Assembly: GCA_017534365.1 (NCBI GenBank)
Contig: JAFWCS010000403.1
Location: 1 to 5,290 of the forward strand
Direction of reading: 5' to 3'
Source: Clostridia bacterium
Lineage (GTDB): Bacteria > Bacillota > Clostridia > Oscillospirales > Acutalibacteraceae
DNA: 5,290 nucleotides
Of this stretch, positions 5,243 through 5,290 are shown one piece after another. A model generated the notes under the pieces. The model did no database searches, had not been told where the DNA came from, and worked only from the letters and a program-made list of their open reading frames with translations. Position 1 is the first letter of the stretch; every line of letters starts with the position of its first letter. A program made the translations under genes and the position numbers.

Positions 5243-5290
5243 TTACTCTTTGTTCGCTGCGGCGCGCTTGATCACTTCTTCTTTGGAGCG
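5243..5290 (-). CDS. C-terminal end of the gene upstream of jag, probably YidC/SpoIIIJ insertase (partial)
   Basis: The minus strand is open from the window edge to TAA at 5243-5245 and encodes RSKEEVIKRAAANKE. Such a short, basic, charged, Lys/Ala-rich end fits the cytoplasmic C-terminal tail of a YidC/Oxa1/SpoIIIJ membrane insertase. In Gram-positive genomes yidC normally sits directly before jag, and the 18-base spacing here fits that operon. The identity rests on gene order; 15 residues are too few to prove it, and another gene is possible. Confidence 0.55.
   Translation of the reverse strand, partial: RSKEEVIKRAAANKE

Noticed and set aside
1..5290. Searched for a CRISPR array, insertion-sequence ends, tRNA genes, toxin-antitoxin pairs or a defence system.
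   Set aside because: None is supported: no spaced direct repeats, no transposase or terminal inverted repeats, no cloverleaf, and every gene belongs to a known housekeeping or transport family.

Overview
The window is GC-rich, densely packed DNA from what looks like a Gram-positive (Firmicutes/Clostridia-type) chromosome, possibly a gut Oscillospiraceae- or Christensenellales-like lineage. The reasons are an HD-domain CCA-adding enzyme, a FemAB-type peptidoglycan transferase, an energy-coupling factor (ECF) transporter with a fused double ATPase, a Jag/KhpB protein preceded by the end of a short basic-tailed ORF, Shine-Dalgarno sites and intrinsic terminators. This placement is inference from gene content; no marker gene fixes the taxon.

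Layout. Positions 1-1883 carry two plus-strand genes: the C-terminal part of a tRNA nucleotidyltransferase (cca) that overlaps, by ATGA, a FemAB/FemX-like aminoacyl transferase. A long hairpin at 1922-1966 terminates this unit and also the convergent minus-strand unit. The minus-strand unit (4264 down to 1965) is a two-gene ECF transporter operon: a 530-residue fused EcfA-A' ATPase followed, with a 19-base overlap, by an eight-helix S component that starts at GTG. It has its own promoter (about 4302-4330), squeezed against the terminator of the gene upstream. That upstream gene (4382-5224, minus) is jag/khpB, with Jag-N, KH and R3H domains plus an unusual C-terminal RGG-repeat tail. The last 48 bases hold the final 15 codons and stop of another minus-strand gene, by gene order probably the membrane insertase YidC/SpoIIIJ.

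How they work together. The S component and fused ATPase form most of a vitamin/micronutrient importer, but the transmembrane coupling subunit EcfT is not in the window and must be encoded elsewhere or shared. cca (tRNA 3'-end maturation) and the FemAB protein (a family that often uses aminoacyl-tRNA) are translationally coupled. YidC-Jag is the usual membrane-insertion/RNA-binding pair, but the genes that normally follow it (mnmE and others) are replaced here by the ECF operon.

I find no defence system, CRISPR array, mobile element, tRNA or rRNA. The most unusual items are the RGG tail of Jag and the compact terminator/promoter/palindrome arrangement at 4302-4365. There is no gene-free stretch above 300 bases; the largest gaps are 4265-4381 and 1884-1964, and both are explained by terminators or a promoter.
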